A DNA stretch of 64,000 nucleotides from NCBI GenBank assembly GCA_963810945.1, contig CAWEPI010000014.1, positions 62,001-126,000 of the forward strand. Direction: 5' to 3'. The position numbers were made by a program, and so were the translations under genes. Under the pieces are notes generated by a model. That model was not told the DNA's origin. It did no database searches and saw only the letters and a program-made list of their open reading frames with translations. Position 1 is the stretch's first letter. Each line of letters opens with the position of its first letter. This stretch comes from JAOUEA01 sp963810945 (GTDB taxonomy: Bacteria > Actinomycetota > UBA4738 > HRBIN12). Of the stretch, positions 18,533-27,067 are shown piece by piece.

Positions 18533-18644
18533 CGTCGATGAAGCGTTCGGAGCCCGAGATGTATGGTGACGCGGCGTTTCGACGGGGTGGGGGCCTGCCG
18601 CCCTGACCTGCAGTCACAGTCACCGCATCGGCGAAGGGTGCTCG

Positions 18645-18884
18645 ATGGGCCTGAAGATCCCCTGCCCCAACTGCGGGCCGCGCGACCATACAGAGTTCAC
18701 GTTCGGCGGCGAGCTGCGTCCACTCGATGCCGAGGACCCGCACGCGGACTTCGCGCGGGTGTACCTGATGGAGAACGCGCCCGGGCCGCAGGACGAGCGC
18801 TGGTTCCACCTCTACGGTTGTCGACGCTGGCTGGACCTGCGCCGCGACACCGTCACGAACGCGATCGACCCGAGACAGGCCTAG
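18645..18884 (+). CDS. soxD: Sarcosine oxidase delta subunit
   Basis: This 79-residue protein is the zinc-binding small subunit of heterotetrameric sarcosine oxidase. It has the CPNCG motif at the N-terminus, the spacing to HLYGCRRW later in the chain, and the DE(R)W pattern typical of SoxD. It binds zinc and stabilises the complex next to the alpha subunit. The ATG at 18645 follows GAAGGG. It is the first gene of soxDAGB, 6 bp before soxA. Confidence 0.9.
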   Translation: MGLKIPCPNCGPRDHTEFTFGGELRPLDAEDPHADFARVYLMENAPGPQDERWFHLYGCRRWLDLRRDTVTNAIDPRQA

Positions 18885-18890
18885 GCGCCG

Positions 18891-21521
18891 ATGGGATCGA
18901 TCGACTTCGAGGGCCGGAAGGTTCCGCTGCACGAGGGGGACACCGTCGCCTCCGCGCTCTTCCGCGCCGGCGTGCGCACCTTCAGCCGCTCCCTCAAGTA
19001 CCACCGCCGCAGAGGCCTCTACTGCCTGTCGGGGGACTGCCCGAACTGCCTGATGACGGTGGACGACGACCCGGGGGTGCGCACCTGCACCATGACGGCG
19101 TGCGAGGGGCAGCGCGTCCGACGGGAGTCCGGGTTCCCCAGCGCCGAGCGCGACCTGCTCGCCCTCACCGACCGGGCGCATCGGCTGATGCCCGTCGGGT
19201 TCTATTACAAGGTGTTCTCCCGGCCGCGCTGGCTCTGGCCGCTGGCCGAGCGGGTCATCCGGCGTCACACCGGTGTGGGCTCGCTTCCGGTCGAACGTCA
19301 GCCGCTCATGAAGGAGCGGGTCTTCCTGCATGCGGACGTGGTGGTCGTGGGCGGCGGCCCCGCCGGGCTCGCTGCCGCGAAGGCCGCGGCGACCGACACG
19401 ACGAGGCGCGTCCTCGTGGTGGACGAAGGTCGGGTGGGCGCGGCGGTCGCTCCGGGTCCCGTGCGTGACGCGATCGGATCGCTCCGAGCGGAGCTGCGCG
19501 CCGTGGCGAACGTGGATCTGCGCGAGGGCCACGTGGCCGTCGGGATCTACGACGGCCCCCTGGTCCCGATCGTCGGACCGGACGAGCTCCTGGAGGTGGA
19601 TGCCGGGCGCGTGATCGTGGCGACGGGCGCGGTCGAGTCCCACGGGGTCTTCCCGGGCAACGACCTGCCGGGCGTGTGGCTGGGACGAGGCGCGGCGCGC
19701 ATGGCCGGCGCGCACGGTGTGATGCCGGGCAGGCGCGCGGTCGTCGTGATCGAGACGGAGGAGGGCCTCGCCCACCTCGCGACCCTGCGGGGTACGGGGA
19801 TGCGCATCGAGGAGGTCCTGGCTCCCGATCACCTCGCGGATCGCATCCCCGCGGGCATCCCCGTCACGCGTGAGGGCCGGCTCGCCTCGGCGCAGGGCCG
19901 GGGGAAGGTCGAGTCGGTCACCCTCCAGACCCCGCGGGGCGAACGCACCATCGCGTGCGACGCCCTGGTGATCTCGCTCGGGTACGCGCCGCGCGACGGC
20001 CTGCTCCGGATGGGCGCCGACCTGCCGATCGTGGGCGCGGGCGACGTCGTGCTGCCCGGATGCACCCTGGAGGAGGCGCTCGCCTCAGGGACGCGGGCGG
20101 GGGTCGCCGCGACCGAGGCCGACGCGGCGCGCGAGCCCGCTCAGGCGCGGCTCGGCTCCGGGGGCGTCGTCTGCCTGTGCGAGGACGTGGGCGTGGCGGA
20201 GCTCTCGCAGGCGTGGCGCGAAGGGTGGACCAACGCCGAGATCCTGAAGCGCTACACGACCGCCACGATGGGCCCGTGCCAAGGCGCGATGTGCGGACGA
20301 CACCTCGCCACGTTCGCGGGCGCGCAGGGGACCGGCCGAACGGGAGACGCCCGCACGACCGCGCGACCTCCCGCTCGCCCCGTGCGGCTGGAAGACATCG
20401 CCGGCGGCGTGAACGAGGTGATCGAGAAGCGCACGGCCCTGCACGAGACGCACCTCGCGGCGCGCGCCCATCTCGACTGGTCCGGGAGCTGGAAGCGCCC
20501 GTACACCTACGGCGACGTCGAGGACGAGTACCGGGCCGTGCGCGAGCGCGTGAGCCTGATGGACGTGAGCACGCTCGGCAAGTTCCTGGTCGGTGGCCCG
20601 GACGCGCGCGCGCTCCTGGACCGCGTCTTCCCCTGTCGGATCCACGACCTCGAGGCCGGCCGCGCGCGCTACCTGCTCGCTCTGGACGAAGCCGGCTACG
20701 TGATGGACGACGGGCTCGTCTGCGCGCTCGAGGACGACCGCTTCTACCTCACGTCCACCTCGGGCGGCGCCGACCGGATGGAGGCCTGGCTGCGCGATTG
20801 GGCCGATCGGTGGGGCCTGCGGGCGCACATCGTGAACCAGACCGCGATGCTCGGGGCCATCAACGTGGCGGGCCCGCAGGCGCGGACGCTGCTGGAACGC
20901 CTGTGCGACGACGACGTCTCGGCGGACACGCTCGGGTTCGCACGTCACCGGGAGCTCACTGTGGCCGGCGTGGGCTGTCGCGCGATCCGCGTCGGGTTCG
21001 TGGGCGAGGTCTCCTTCGAGCTGCACCACCCCCGGTCGCGGAGCGTGGAGCTGTGGGACGCGCTGATGGGAGCGGGCGGCGACCTCGGCATCGCGCCGCA
21101 CGGGCTCGATGCGCTGGACGTGCTCCGGCTGGAGAAGGGCCACATCTACCTCGGGCAGGACACCTTGCCCGACGACCATCCGGACAAGCTCGGGCTCGGA
21201 TGGAGCGTCGCCATGGACAAGCCCGCGTTCGTCGGGAAGATGGCGCTTGAGCGGATGGCAGGGATCCCGCTCGAGCGGAGGCTGGTGGGGCTGCGGTTCG
21301 ACGGTGCTCCCCAGCGGGGCGCGCCCGTCTACGCGGGCGAGCGGATCGTCGGGCGCGTGACGTCGTGCGCGCGCTCGGCGTCGCTCGAGACCTGGATCGG
21401 GCTCGCGTGGATCCGCTCGGTGGAGGGTGTCTTCCCCTCCAACCTGCGGGCGGGCGACGTCGCGGCACGCGTCGTCCCGACCCCGTTCTACGACCCGGAA
21501 GGGGCGCGCCAGGGTGTTTGA
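18891..21521 (+). CDS. soxA: Sarcosine oxidase alpha subunit
   Basis: The 876-residue alpha subunit has an N-terminal ferredoxin-like 2Fe-2S_4 domain (residues 1-~100), a dinucleotide-binding fold with VVVGGGPAGLAAA near residue 147, a BFD-like Cys region (CLCEDVG to GPCQGAMCG, about 427-470) and a C-terminal GcvT-type aminomethyltransferase domain from about residue 500. In the complex it binds NAD+ and tetrahydrofolate, passing the methylene group released from sarcosine to THF. It is somewhat shorter than the ~960-1000 residues usual for the family. The stop overlaps the soxG start by 8 nt. Confidence 0.95.
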   Translation: MGSIDFEGRKVPLHEGDTVASALFRAGVRTFSRSLKYHRRRGLYCLSGDCPNCLMTVDDDPGVRTCTMTACEGQRVRRESGFPSAERDLLALTDRAHRLMPVGFYYKVFSRPRWLWPLAERVIRRHTGVGSLPVERQPLMKERVFLHADVVVVGGGPAGLAAAKAAATDTTRRVLVVDEGRVGAAVAPGPVRDAIGSLRAELRAVANVDLREGHVAVGIYDGPLVPIVGPDELLEVDAGRVIVATGAVESHGVFPGNDLPGVWLGRGAARMAGAHGVMPGRRAVVVIETEEGLAHLATLRGTGMRIEEVLAPDHLADRIPAGIPVTREGRLASAQGRGKVESVTLQTPRGERTIACDALVISLGYAPRDGLLRMGADLPIVGAGDVVLPGCTLEEALASGTRAGVAATEADAAREPAQARLGSGGVVCLCEDVGVAELSQAWREGWTNAEILKRYTTATMGPCQGAMCGRHLATFAGAQGTGRTGDARTTARPPARPVRLEDIAGGVNEVIEKRTALHETHLAARAHLDWSGSWKRPYTYGDVEDEYRAVRERVSLMDVSTLGKFLVGGPDARALLDRVFPCRIHDLEAGRARYLLALDEAGYVMDDGLVCALEDDRFYLTSTSGGADRMEAWLRDWADRWGLRAHIVNQTAMLGAINVAGPQARTLLERLCDDDVSADTLGFARHRELTVAGVGCRAIRVGFVGEVSFELHHPRSRSVELWDALMGAGGDLGIAPHGLDALDVLRLEKGHIYLGQDTLPDDHPDKLGLGWSVAMDKPAFVGKMALERMAGIPLERRLVGLRFDGAPQRGAPVYAGERIVGRVTSCARSASLETWIGLAWIRSVEGVFPSNLRAGDVAARVVPTPFYDPEGARQGV

Positions 21522-22026
21522 GCTCGTTCCGACCCGGGCTGCGGTCATCACCTGCGTCGGCACGCCGAGCGCCGTCGACGCGGCGGAGGCGGTCGAGGGT
21601 TACGCGGGCCGCGTGGCGCCGGACGAGCTGATGCTCATCGTGGAGGCCGGGGACGCTGCGCGCGCGTGCGCGGCCCTCCTCGCGGCCGCCGGGGCGTCGG
21701 ATGCGTTGGTCGTGGATGTCACGGACGGCTGGGCCGTGTGGACGCTGGAGGGTGAGGACACCGACCGCGCGATGGCGCGGCTGTCTCCGCTCGAGCTCCC
21801 CGAGGCCGGATTCGCGCAGGGCGATGTCGCCCGCGTTCCCGCGAAGATCGTGTGCGCTCCCGGGCGGGTGCACCTCCTCGTTCCCGCGATGTGGCGCGCG
21901 TATCTGCGGGAACGCATCCTCGAGCGGTGCGCGGGGCTGCAGGTCCGCGAACGCGCCGAGCCTGCCGACTGGACGCCATCGGGTGGTCCGGCGCAACCCT
22001 CGGCACCCGACGGGGCGCGGGCATGA
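21514..22026 (+). CDS. soxG: Sarcosine oxidase gamma subunit
   Basis: A 170-residue protein in the gamma position of the operon. The overall pattern, with DVTDGWAVWTLEGEDTDRAMARL in the middle and a positive AKIVCAPGRVHLLVP segment near the end, matches SoxG, which is related to the GcvT/YgfZ fold and packs against the alpha subunit. GTG 21514 overlaps the soxA stop by 8 nt (GTGTTTGA). The stop overlaps the soxB start as ATGA. The Pro-rich last ~20 residues are variable. Assignment relies partly on context. Confidence 0.82.
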   Translation: MFELVPTRAAVITCVGTPSAVDAAEAVEGYAGRVAPDELMLIVEAGDAARACAALLAAAGASDALVVDVTDGWAVWTLEGEDTDRAMARLSPLELPEAGFAQGDVARVPAKIVCAPGRVHLLVPAMWRAYLRERILERCAGLQVRERAEPADWTPSGGPAQPSAPDGARA

Positions 22027-23231
22027 CCGGTCTCCTGCGCGCCCGCACGTTCCTGCGCAAGACCGACGTCAGGCGCCACTACGACGTCGTGATCGTGGGC
22101 GGCGGCGTGAACGGCCTCGCGCTCGCCTACAACCTCGCCGCCAACCAGGGGGTGCGCAACGTGGCCGTGTTCGAGCGCGCCTACATCGGCTCGGGGGGAT
22201 CAGGACGCAACACGCAGGTCGTGCGCGCCAACTACAACACGCCGGAGACGGTGCCCCTCTACAAGGCGAGCCTGGGGATCTGGCGCACCCTGAGCGCCGA
22301 GCTGGACTTCAACGTGATGTTCAGCACGCAGGGTGAGCTGGATCTCGTGCATACGTTCGACGCCCTCGAGGTGGAGCGCGAGAAGGCCCTGCTCAACAAC
22401 GCGTACGGCGTGGCGAACGAGATCCTCACGCCCGAGGAGGTCGTGAAACGCTGTCCGCTCGTGGATCTGACGGGGGGCGGAGAGCTCCCGATCGTCGGGG
22501 CCTCCTTCCATCCCCCCGGTTCCTTCGCGCACCACGATTCGGTCGTGTGGGGCTACGCCACCGCCGCCCAGGCGCGCGGTGTGGACGTGCACGAAGGTAT
22601 CGAGGTCACGGGGCTCGACGTCCGTGACGGCGTGTGTCATGGCGTCGTGACCGGCGCGGGCCCCGTCAGCGCGGGAGCGGTGGTGAGCGCCGTGGCCGGC
22701 TACAGCTCGATCCTCGCGTCGATGGCGGGTCTCCGCCTGCCCATCAGCACCCACCCGCTGCAGGCCTTCGTGACCGAGCCGTACGCGCACGTGCTGGACG
22801 GCCTGGTCAGCTCGATGGACCTCTACGTCTACATCTCGCAGACCGCACGCGGTGAGCTCCTGGTAGGCGCGGAGATCCTGCCCTACAACACGTACTCGAC
22901 CCGCTCCACGTTCGACTTCCTCGCGGAGTCGGCGAAGCGCTCGATCCAGATCCTCCCCTTCATGGCGAAGGCGCGCGCGATGCGCCAGTGGGCCGGCCTG
23001 TGCGACATGACGCCGGACTCCTCCCCGCTGCTCGGAGAGTCCGCGGTGCGGAGCTTCTTCCTGATGGCCGGCATGGGGACCTGGGGGTTCAAGGGCTCCC
23101 CCATCTTCGGGAAGCTCATGGCGGACCTGATCGCCACAGGCCGCACGCCCGACCTGATCGCGCCCTTCGCGCCCGATCGGTTCGAGCGTGACCGCATGGT
23201 GCCCGATGCCGCCAGCGCCGGCACCCACTGA
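22023..23231 (+). CDS. soxB: Sarcosine oxidase beta subunit
   Basis: A 402-residue FAD-dependent oxidase subunit of the DAO/GlyOx family. The N-terminal FAD motif is VVIVGGGVNGLALAYN, followed by GSGGSGRNTQVVR, where the covalent FMN-binding His region of SoxB lies in related enzymes. The C-terminal part has RQWAGLCDMTPDSSPLLGE. It oxidises sarcosine to glycine with hydrogen peroxide formation. ATG 22023 overlaps soxG (ATGA). In most genomes the order is soxB-D-A-G; here soxB is last. Confidence 0.93.
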   Translation: MTGLLRARTFLRKTDVRRHYDVVIVGGGVNGLALAYNLAANQGVRNVAVFERAYIGSGGSGRNTQVVRANYNTPETVPLYKASLGIWRTLSAELDFNVMFSTQGELDLVHTFDALEVEREKALLNNAYGVANEILTPEEVVKRCPLVDLTGGGELPIVGASFHPPGSFAHHDSVVWGYATAAQARGVDVHEGIEVTGLDVRDGVCHGVVTGAGPVSAGAVVSAVAGYSSILASMAGLRLPISTHPLQAFVTEPYAHVLDGLVSSMDLYVYISQTARGELLVGAEILPYNTYSTRSTFDFLAESAKRSIQILPFMAKARAMRQWAGLCDMTPDSSPLLGESAVRSFFLMAGMGTWGFKGSPIFGKLMADLIATGRTPDLIAPFAPDRFERDRMVPDAASAGTH

Positions 23232-23249
23232 GGCGGCGGGACGCCCGGA

Positions 23250-24176
23250 TCAGCCGGCGGGGGCGGGGGTCTCCGGGTCCACCATCTGGTCCGATGCGCG
23301 GCGCGCACCGTGCGCCAGGATGGCGGCGGTGGCGATCAGGACGACCCCGCCTCCCAGGAGCGTGAGGGGGGTGAGCGTCTCGCCCAAGACCGCCCAGGCG
23401 GCGAGCGATGCCACCACCGGCTGGCACTGGGTGATCAGCGACGCCAGCCAGGCCTCGACCTCGCGGTGCGACCATGCCACCAGGAAGTGGCCGATCGCTC
23501 CGGGGAAGATCGTGATCACCCAGACGCGCACCCAGTCCATGCCCTGCGGCGGTGCCATCGAGGTCCTGGATGCGAACCCGGCCGCGGTGAGGAGCAGGGC
23601 GGCGACGAACATCACGGTGGCCATGTACTCCAGGGCCCCGACCGACGCACGCGCGTGCTTCGAGAACAGCCAGTAGGCGGTCCAACTGAAGACGCCCGCC
23701 GCCGCAGCGAGATCCCCGAGCGGGCTCCACGCGGGCGAGCCCGCCGAGCCGATCGCCACCGCGGCCACACCGCCGAACGAGAGGGCGACCCACGCCAGAT
23801 CGCGCCGGTCGACCCGCTCCCCGAACCACCGCGCGGCCCCGAGCATGATGAACACGGGCGCGAGCGCGCCGATGATCGTGGCGTTGGCGACGCTCGTGAG
23901 CCGGAACGCCGTGAAGCTCAGGAAGATGTCGGCGCCGAAGAAGACACCGCCGAGCGCGCACGTCTTCAGGGTGCGCCACGACGGGCGCCGGCCCGTGGCC
24001 GCGAAGATCACGGCATACACCAGCACGCCCATCCACAGCCGGTAGGACGCGAACGCGATCGTCGGCATCTCGATCCGCTTGAGGATCAGCGGGACCAGCC
24101 CCCAGATCAGGGTGGTGAGCGAGACGGCCGCGATGCCGAGCGTGCGCCGCTCGAAGCGACCGGTGTCGGCTGACAT
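23250..24176 (-). CDS. EamA/DMT-family transporter
   Basis: Ten predicted membrane helices arranged as two EamA repeats (about residues 15-145 and 160-295) identify a drug/metabolite exporter of the DMT superfamily, 308 residues. Members export amino acids, nucleosides or metabolites; the substrate cannot be told from sequence. ATG 24176 has TAGCGT 6 nt upstream (leaderless). It is convergent with soxB but unlikely to be co-regulated. Confidence 0.85.
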   Translation of the reverse strand: MSADTGRFERRTLGIAAVSLTTLIWGLVPLILKRIEMPTIAFASYRLWMGVLVYAVIFAATGRRPSWRTLKTCALGGVFFGADIFLSFTAFRLTSVANATIIGALAPVFIMLGAARWFGERVDRRDLAWVALSFGGVAAVAIGSAGSPAWSPLGDLAAAAGVFSWTAYWLFSKHARASVGALEYMATVMFVAALLLTAAGFASRTSMAPPQGMDWVRVWVITIFPGAIGHFLVAWSHREVEAWLASLITQCQPVVASLAAWAVLGETLTPLTLLGGGVVLIATAAILAHGARRASDQMVDPETPAPAG

Positions 24177-24182
24177 GGTGCG

Positions 24183-24188
24183 ACGCTA
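24183..24188 (-). promoter_or_regulatory. -10 box of leaderless EamA transporter mRNA
   Basis: TAGCGT on the minus strand, 6 nt before ATG 24176. Confidence 0.6.
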
Positions 24189-24216
24189 CCAGCGGGATGT
24201 GCGCGGATCGGTCGCC

Positions 24217-25077
24217 TCAGACGGGCGGCGGGGACGGGGCCTGTGGGTCTTCCGAGGGTGCCGACGTCTCCGGGTCGGTTGGCAGGGGCGGCGGCGCGGG
24301 GATCGTGGGCGCGTCCGCGGCCGGCGTGTCGGAGACGGGCGCCGCGGGCGCCGATGCGGGGGGCTCCGTCGGTGCATCGGGTCCCGTCGGCGCCGCGGAC
24401 CTGCCCCGGCGACTCACGAGCACCACGACGAGGACCCCGGCGAGCACCAGCACGCCCACGCCGATCAGCACCCACAACCAGGGGAAGCTGTCGCTCGGGA
24501 CGGCGCTCGCCACCGTGGTGAGATCGGTCGTCTCCCCGAGCTTGGGCGTCCACGTCACGGAGTTGCCATCGATCGCTCCCGTCGTCGAGGAGATGACCTT
24601 GCCCGGGAAGGTGAGGGTGATGGAGATCTGGGCGGTGCTGCCGAACTGGGAGATGTCGCCGATGCCGCCGGTGCTCGAGCCGGTCCCGCTCCCGGAGAGA
24701 TCCATCGAACCCGCGACGTGGAACTCGTCGCCGACGTGCTCGATCGTGAGGTCGCTCCCTTCGGAGTTGAACCGGCTGAGCTCAACGTGGTCGAACGTGA
24801 TCTTCTGGCCCACGAACTGATCGTCTTCGTAGGGTGCCGTCGTCGTTCCGGGGACGTCCGACGGGAGGCTCGACGTGCCGTCCTTGAAGAGCTGGTCGGC
24901 CGACTGGCCGGTGAGTTGCAGGAGCTGCTTGCTGAACGCGAAGACGACCGTGCCACTCACCGTGTCGTCCGCGGAGACGTCGAGATCCATGTCCAGCTTG
25001 ATGCAGCCGGTCAACAGCAGCGCGACCGCCCCGATCGCGACGAACCGGCCGATCCTCGTCCTCGTGCTCGCCCTCAC
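24217..25077 (-). CDS. LppM-like membrane lipoprotein
   Basis: A 286-residue protein with lipobox LLLTGC (Cys at about residue 23), a beta-rich extracytoplasmic domain beginning IKLDMDLDVSADDTVSGTV as in mycobacterial LppM (DUF3153), one C-terminal membrane helix (about residues 197-220) and a Pro/Ala-rich cytoplasmic tail. In Mycobacterium tuberculosis LppM affects phagosome trafficking and lipid handling; the role here is unknown. GTG 25077 is chosen because AAGGG lies 8 nt upstream and it places the signal peptide correctly. Confidence 0.8.
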   Translation of the reverse strand: MRASTRTRIGRFVAIGAVALLLTGCIKLDMDLDVSADDTVSGTVVFAFSKQLLQLTGQSADQLFKDGTSSLPSDVPGTTTAPYEDDQFVGQKITFDHVELSRFNSEGSDLTIEHVGDEFHVAGSMDLSGSGTGSSTGGIGDISQFGSTAQISITLTFPGKVISSTTGAIDGNSVTWTPKLGETTDLTTVASAVPSDSFPWLWVLIGVGVLVLAGVLVVVLVSRRGRSAAPTGPDAPTEPPASAPAAPVSDTPAADAPTIPAPPPLPTDPETSAPSEDPQAPSPPPV

Positions 25078-25150
25078 GGGTCGATCCCTTCGCTCCGCAT
25101 CTCCCGCGCTGAGCCTAGCCCCGACGTACCCACAGATCGGTGAGGCTCCG

Positions 25151-25156
25151 TAAGAT
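25151..25156 (+). promoter_or_regulatory. -10 box of leaderless HesB-like mRNA
   Basis: TAAGAT ends 6 nt before GTG 25163. Confidence 0.6.
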
Positions 25157-25162
25157 GCCCAC

Positions 25163-25414
25163 GTGATCGAGCCCACCGTTCACGCGGCCCAGGTGGTCGC
25201 GCAGTCCGAGGCGGCCGCCCGACGGTTCAACCCCGACGCGCGGATCCGTCTCAGCCGCGACGGCACCGGCGTGCGGTTCGAGCTCACCGACGCCGCCGCG
25301 CCCGACGACGAGACGGTGGTCTGCGGGGACGTCGAGCTCCTCGTGGAACCCGGTCTCGACGGTGTGCTCGACACGGGTGAGCACAACCTCCCGTTCCTGA
25401 TCCCGAGGGCGTGA
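25163..25414 (+). CDS. Small HesB/IscA-like fold protein lacking the cysteine motif
   Basis: The 83-residue protein resembles the HesB/IscA fold in its spacing (AAARRFNPDARIRLSRDGTG, then DVELLVEPGLDGVLD). It has a single Cys (VVCGD) and none of the C-terminal CxC residues that bind Fe-S clusters in IscA/ErpA. It probably belongs to a group of actinobacterial HesB-like proteins without cluster-binding ability. The start has TAAGAT 6 nt upstream. It ends 8 bp before the HD-domain gene, so they may be co-transcribed. Confidence 0.6.
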   Translation: MIEPTVHAAQVVAQSEAAARRFNPDARIRLSRDGTGVRFELTDAAAPDDETVVCGDVELLVEPGLDGVLDTGEHNLPFLIPRA

Positions 25415-25421
25415 GGATCCG

Positions 25422-26021
25422 ATGCCGGCCCTCACCGAGCGGTTCGACGCCGCCTACCGTTACGCGGCCGATCTCCACCGAGACGATCGGCGGAAGGGCA
25501 CGGACATCCCGTACCTGACCCACCTGCTGAGCGTGGCCGCGCTCGTGCTCGAGGACGGCGGCGACGAATCCCAGGCGATGGCCGCGTTGCTGCACGATGC
25601 GGCGGAGGACCATCCAACGGCCGAGGGCCCCCCCGGGCGTCTGCGGGAGATCGGCGAGATCTTCGGGCCGGAGGTTGCGGCCCTCGTCGGATTCTGCACG
25701 GATCACCTCGAGGTGGAGAAGCCCCCGACCGAGGTCCGCAAGGACCGCTACGTGGCGCACCTCCGCGAGGCGGACGACATCCGCGGTCTCCGCATCTCCC
25801 TGGCGGACAAGCTCCACAACGCCCGGAGCATCCTGCGCGACCTCGAGGTTCACGGCGATGCGGTCTGGGAGCGCTTCAACACCGGAGTGGCGTTCCAGCT
25901 CCACTACTACCGCGGGCTGGTCGAGGCCTTCCGAACGCGGGCCGTCGTCGGGTTGACGAGCCCGATGGTCGAGGAGCTCGCACGCACCGTGGCCGAGATC
26001 GAGGCCCGGGCCGAGTCCTAG
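25422..26021 (+). CDS. HD-domain phosphohydrolase (RelA/SpoT-type HD)
   Basis: A 199-residue HD protein. Metal-binding residues are visible in THLLSVAAL, the HD pair in ALLHDAAED and a final Asp in LADKLHNAR, the arrangement of the (p)ppGpp hydrolase domain of SpoT/MESH1 and related enzymes. No synthetase domain is present. It may hydrolyse (p)ppGpp or another phosphorylated nucleotide. Its stop shares the bases CTAG with the stop of the convergent gene. Confidence 0.8.
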   Translation: MPALTERFDAAYRYAADLHRDDRRKGTDIPYLTHLLSVAALVLEDGGDESQAMAALLHDAAEDHPTAEGPPGRLREIGEIFGPEVAALVGFCTDHLEVEKPPTEVRKDRYVAHLREADDIRGLRISLADKLHNARSILRDLEVHGDAVWERFNTGVAFQLHYYRGLVEAFRTRAVVGLTSPMVEELARTVAEIEARAES

Positions 26022-26971
26022 ACCGGCTCCAGCGTCATCGTCACGGTGCTCGTCATCCGGACACCGCCCGGGGGCAGCGCGCCCGGCGGCAACCCTTGCG
26101 CCCGCGTGGTCATGTCGTAGCGACCCGTCTCTCGGGTCTCGATCAATCGGCCGGAGTCGATGTCGATCCAACTGGTGCGCGCCACGGTCGTACCGCCCGT
26201 GTACACGAAGGCGGCGTCGGGTGGGAGCCTGTCGGCGGGGAGCCCCAGGAGCGCACCCACGTCGGCCGCCTCCACACGGATATCCAGTGGCACGACGGCG
26301 GTGGTCCCCACGACCGCGGCCGTCGCACCGCCGATCCGCTCGTCGCGGAGATAGACGCTGGTCGCGGTGTACGTGGTGGGCGATCCGAGGATCGTTTCGG
26401 TGACCGCCGTCGTCCACGTGTCCCCGGACGAGACGTCGCCGTCGGAGAGCACCGCGGAGATCCCGTCCTGAGCGACCTGCGTCGGGCCTTGAGCCCCGTC
26501 ACCCCCGAACAGCGTGGTGCCGCTGGATGAGACCACCTGCCCGTCGCGGGCGATGGTGAGGGTGGGAGAGGGCAGCGATGGCACCTCCACGGGCTTGCCG
26601 TCGGAGGTCATCGTGACGTTCGTGAAGACCTCCTCCACGACGGCGGTGCCGTCCTCGGCGACCGAACGGATCCGCAGCTCCGCGTCCCCCGCCATCACGA
26701 CGTCGTGCGGGACCGATCGGTCGGAGGCCTCCATCGCACCGTGCATCGACATCGTCATGCGGTAGCGCCACGAGGCGCCGGGGACGAACGTGAGCGCGAG
26801 CGCATCTCCTCGCCCGGCGAGGAGCACCCATCCGCCGATCGCGGCGGCCACCAGCACCGCGAGGACGATCGCCAGGGCTCTTCGTCCGGTGCGACGGGGC
26901 GGCGACGGGGACGGAGCCGGCCGGTCCAGGCGGCTCGACGCGACCGGCGCGCGGAGGGTCCGTTCACTCAC
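26018..26971 (-). CDS. Membrane-anchored beta-rich protein, DUF6263-like, unknown function
   Basis: A 317-residue protein with a basic/Pro-rich cytoplasmic N-terminus (about residues 1-30), one membrane helix (about 31-53) and an extracytoplasmic beta-rich domain (about 60-317). The domain carries repeated TT-rich strands, TMSMHGAM and a final VRMTSTVTMTLEP, reminiscent of DUF6263 proteins; no enzymatic motif is seen. GTG 26971 has TAGGGT 6 nt upstream, so it is probably leaderless. The stop codon overlaps that of the HD gene. Confidence 0.6.
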   Translation of the reverse strand: MSERTLRAPVASSRLDRPAPSPSPPRRTGRRALAIVLAVLVAAAIGGWVLLAGRGDALALTFVPGASWRYRMTMSMHGAMEASDRSVPHDVVMAGDAELRIRSVAEDGTAVVEEVFTNVTMTSDGKPVEVPSLPSPTLTIARDGQVVSSSGTTLFGGDGAQGPTQVAQDGISAVLSDGDVSSGDTWTTAVTETILGSPTTYTATSVYLRDERIGGATAAVVGTTAVVPLDIRVEAADVGALLGLPADRLPPDAAFVYTGGTTVARTSWIDIDSGRLIETRETGRYDMTTRAQGLPPGALPPGGVRMTSTVTMTLEPV

Positions 26972-26977
26972 GGGAGG

Positions 26978-26983
26978 ACCCTA
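26978..26983 (-). promoter_or_regulatory. -10 box of leaderless DUF6263-like mRNA
   Basis: TAGGGT on the minus strand, 6 nt before GTG 26971. Confidence 0.55.
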
Positions 26984-27067
26984 GGGCGATGATCCCCCGA
27001 TCCCGCGGAGGCGCCGGCTCCGAAGAGGGCTTACGCAGCGGGCCCAGGACCGGCGATACTACGGGGG

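Noticed and set aside
18533..18644. Possible glycine riboswitch before the sarcosine oxidase operon
   Set aside because: Strings such as GGCGAAGGGTGC superficially resemble the glycine motif, but the conserved aptamer pairing and second aptamer are not visible.
20085..21563. A 492-codon minus-strand frame opposite soxA
   Set aside because: soxA has complete domain motifs and codon pattern; the antisense frame has none and appears to result from GC-rich third positions.
18645..23231. Thiosulfate oxidation (Sox) genes
   Set aside because: The soxDAGB products are the sarcosine oxidase subunits with FAD, GcvT and zinc-binding features, not the sulfur-oxidation complex with the same gene letters.
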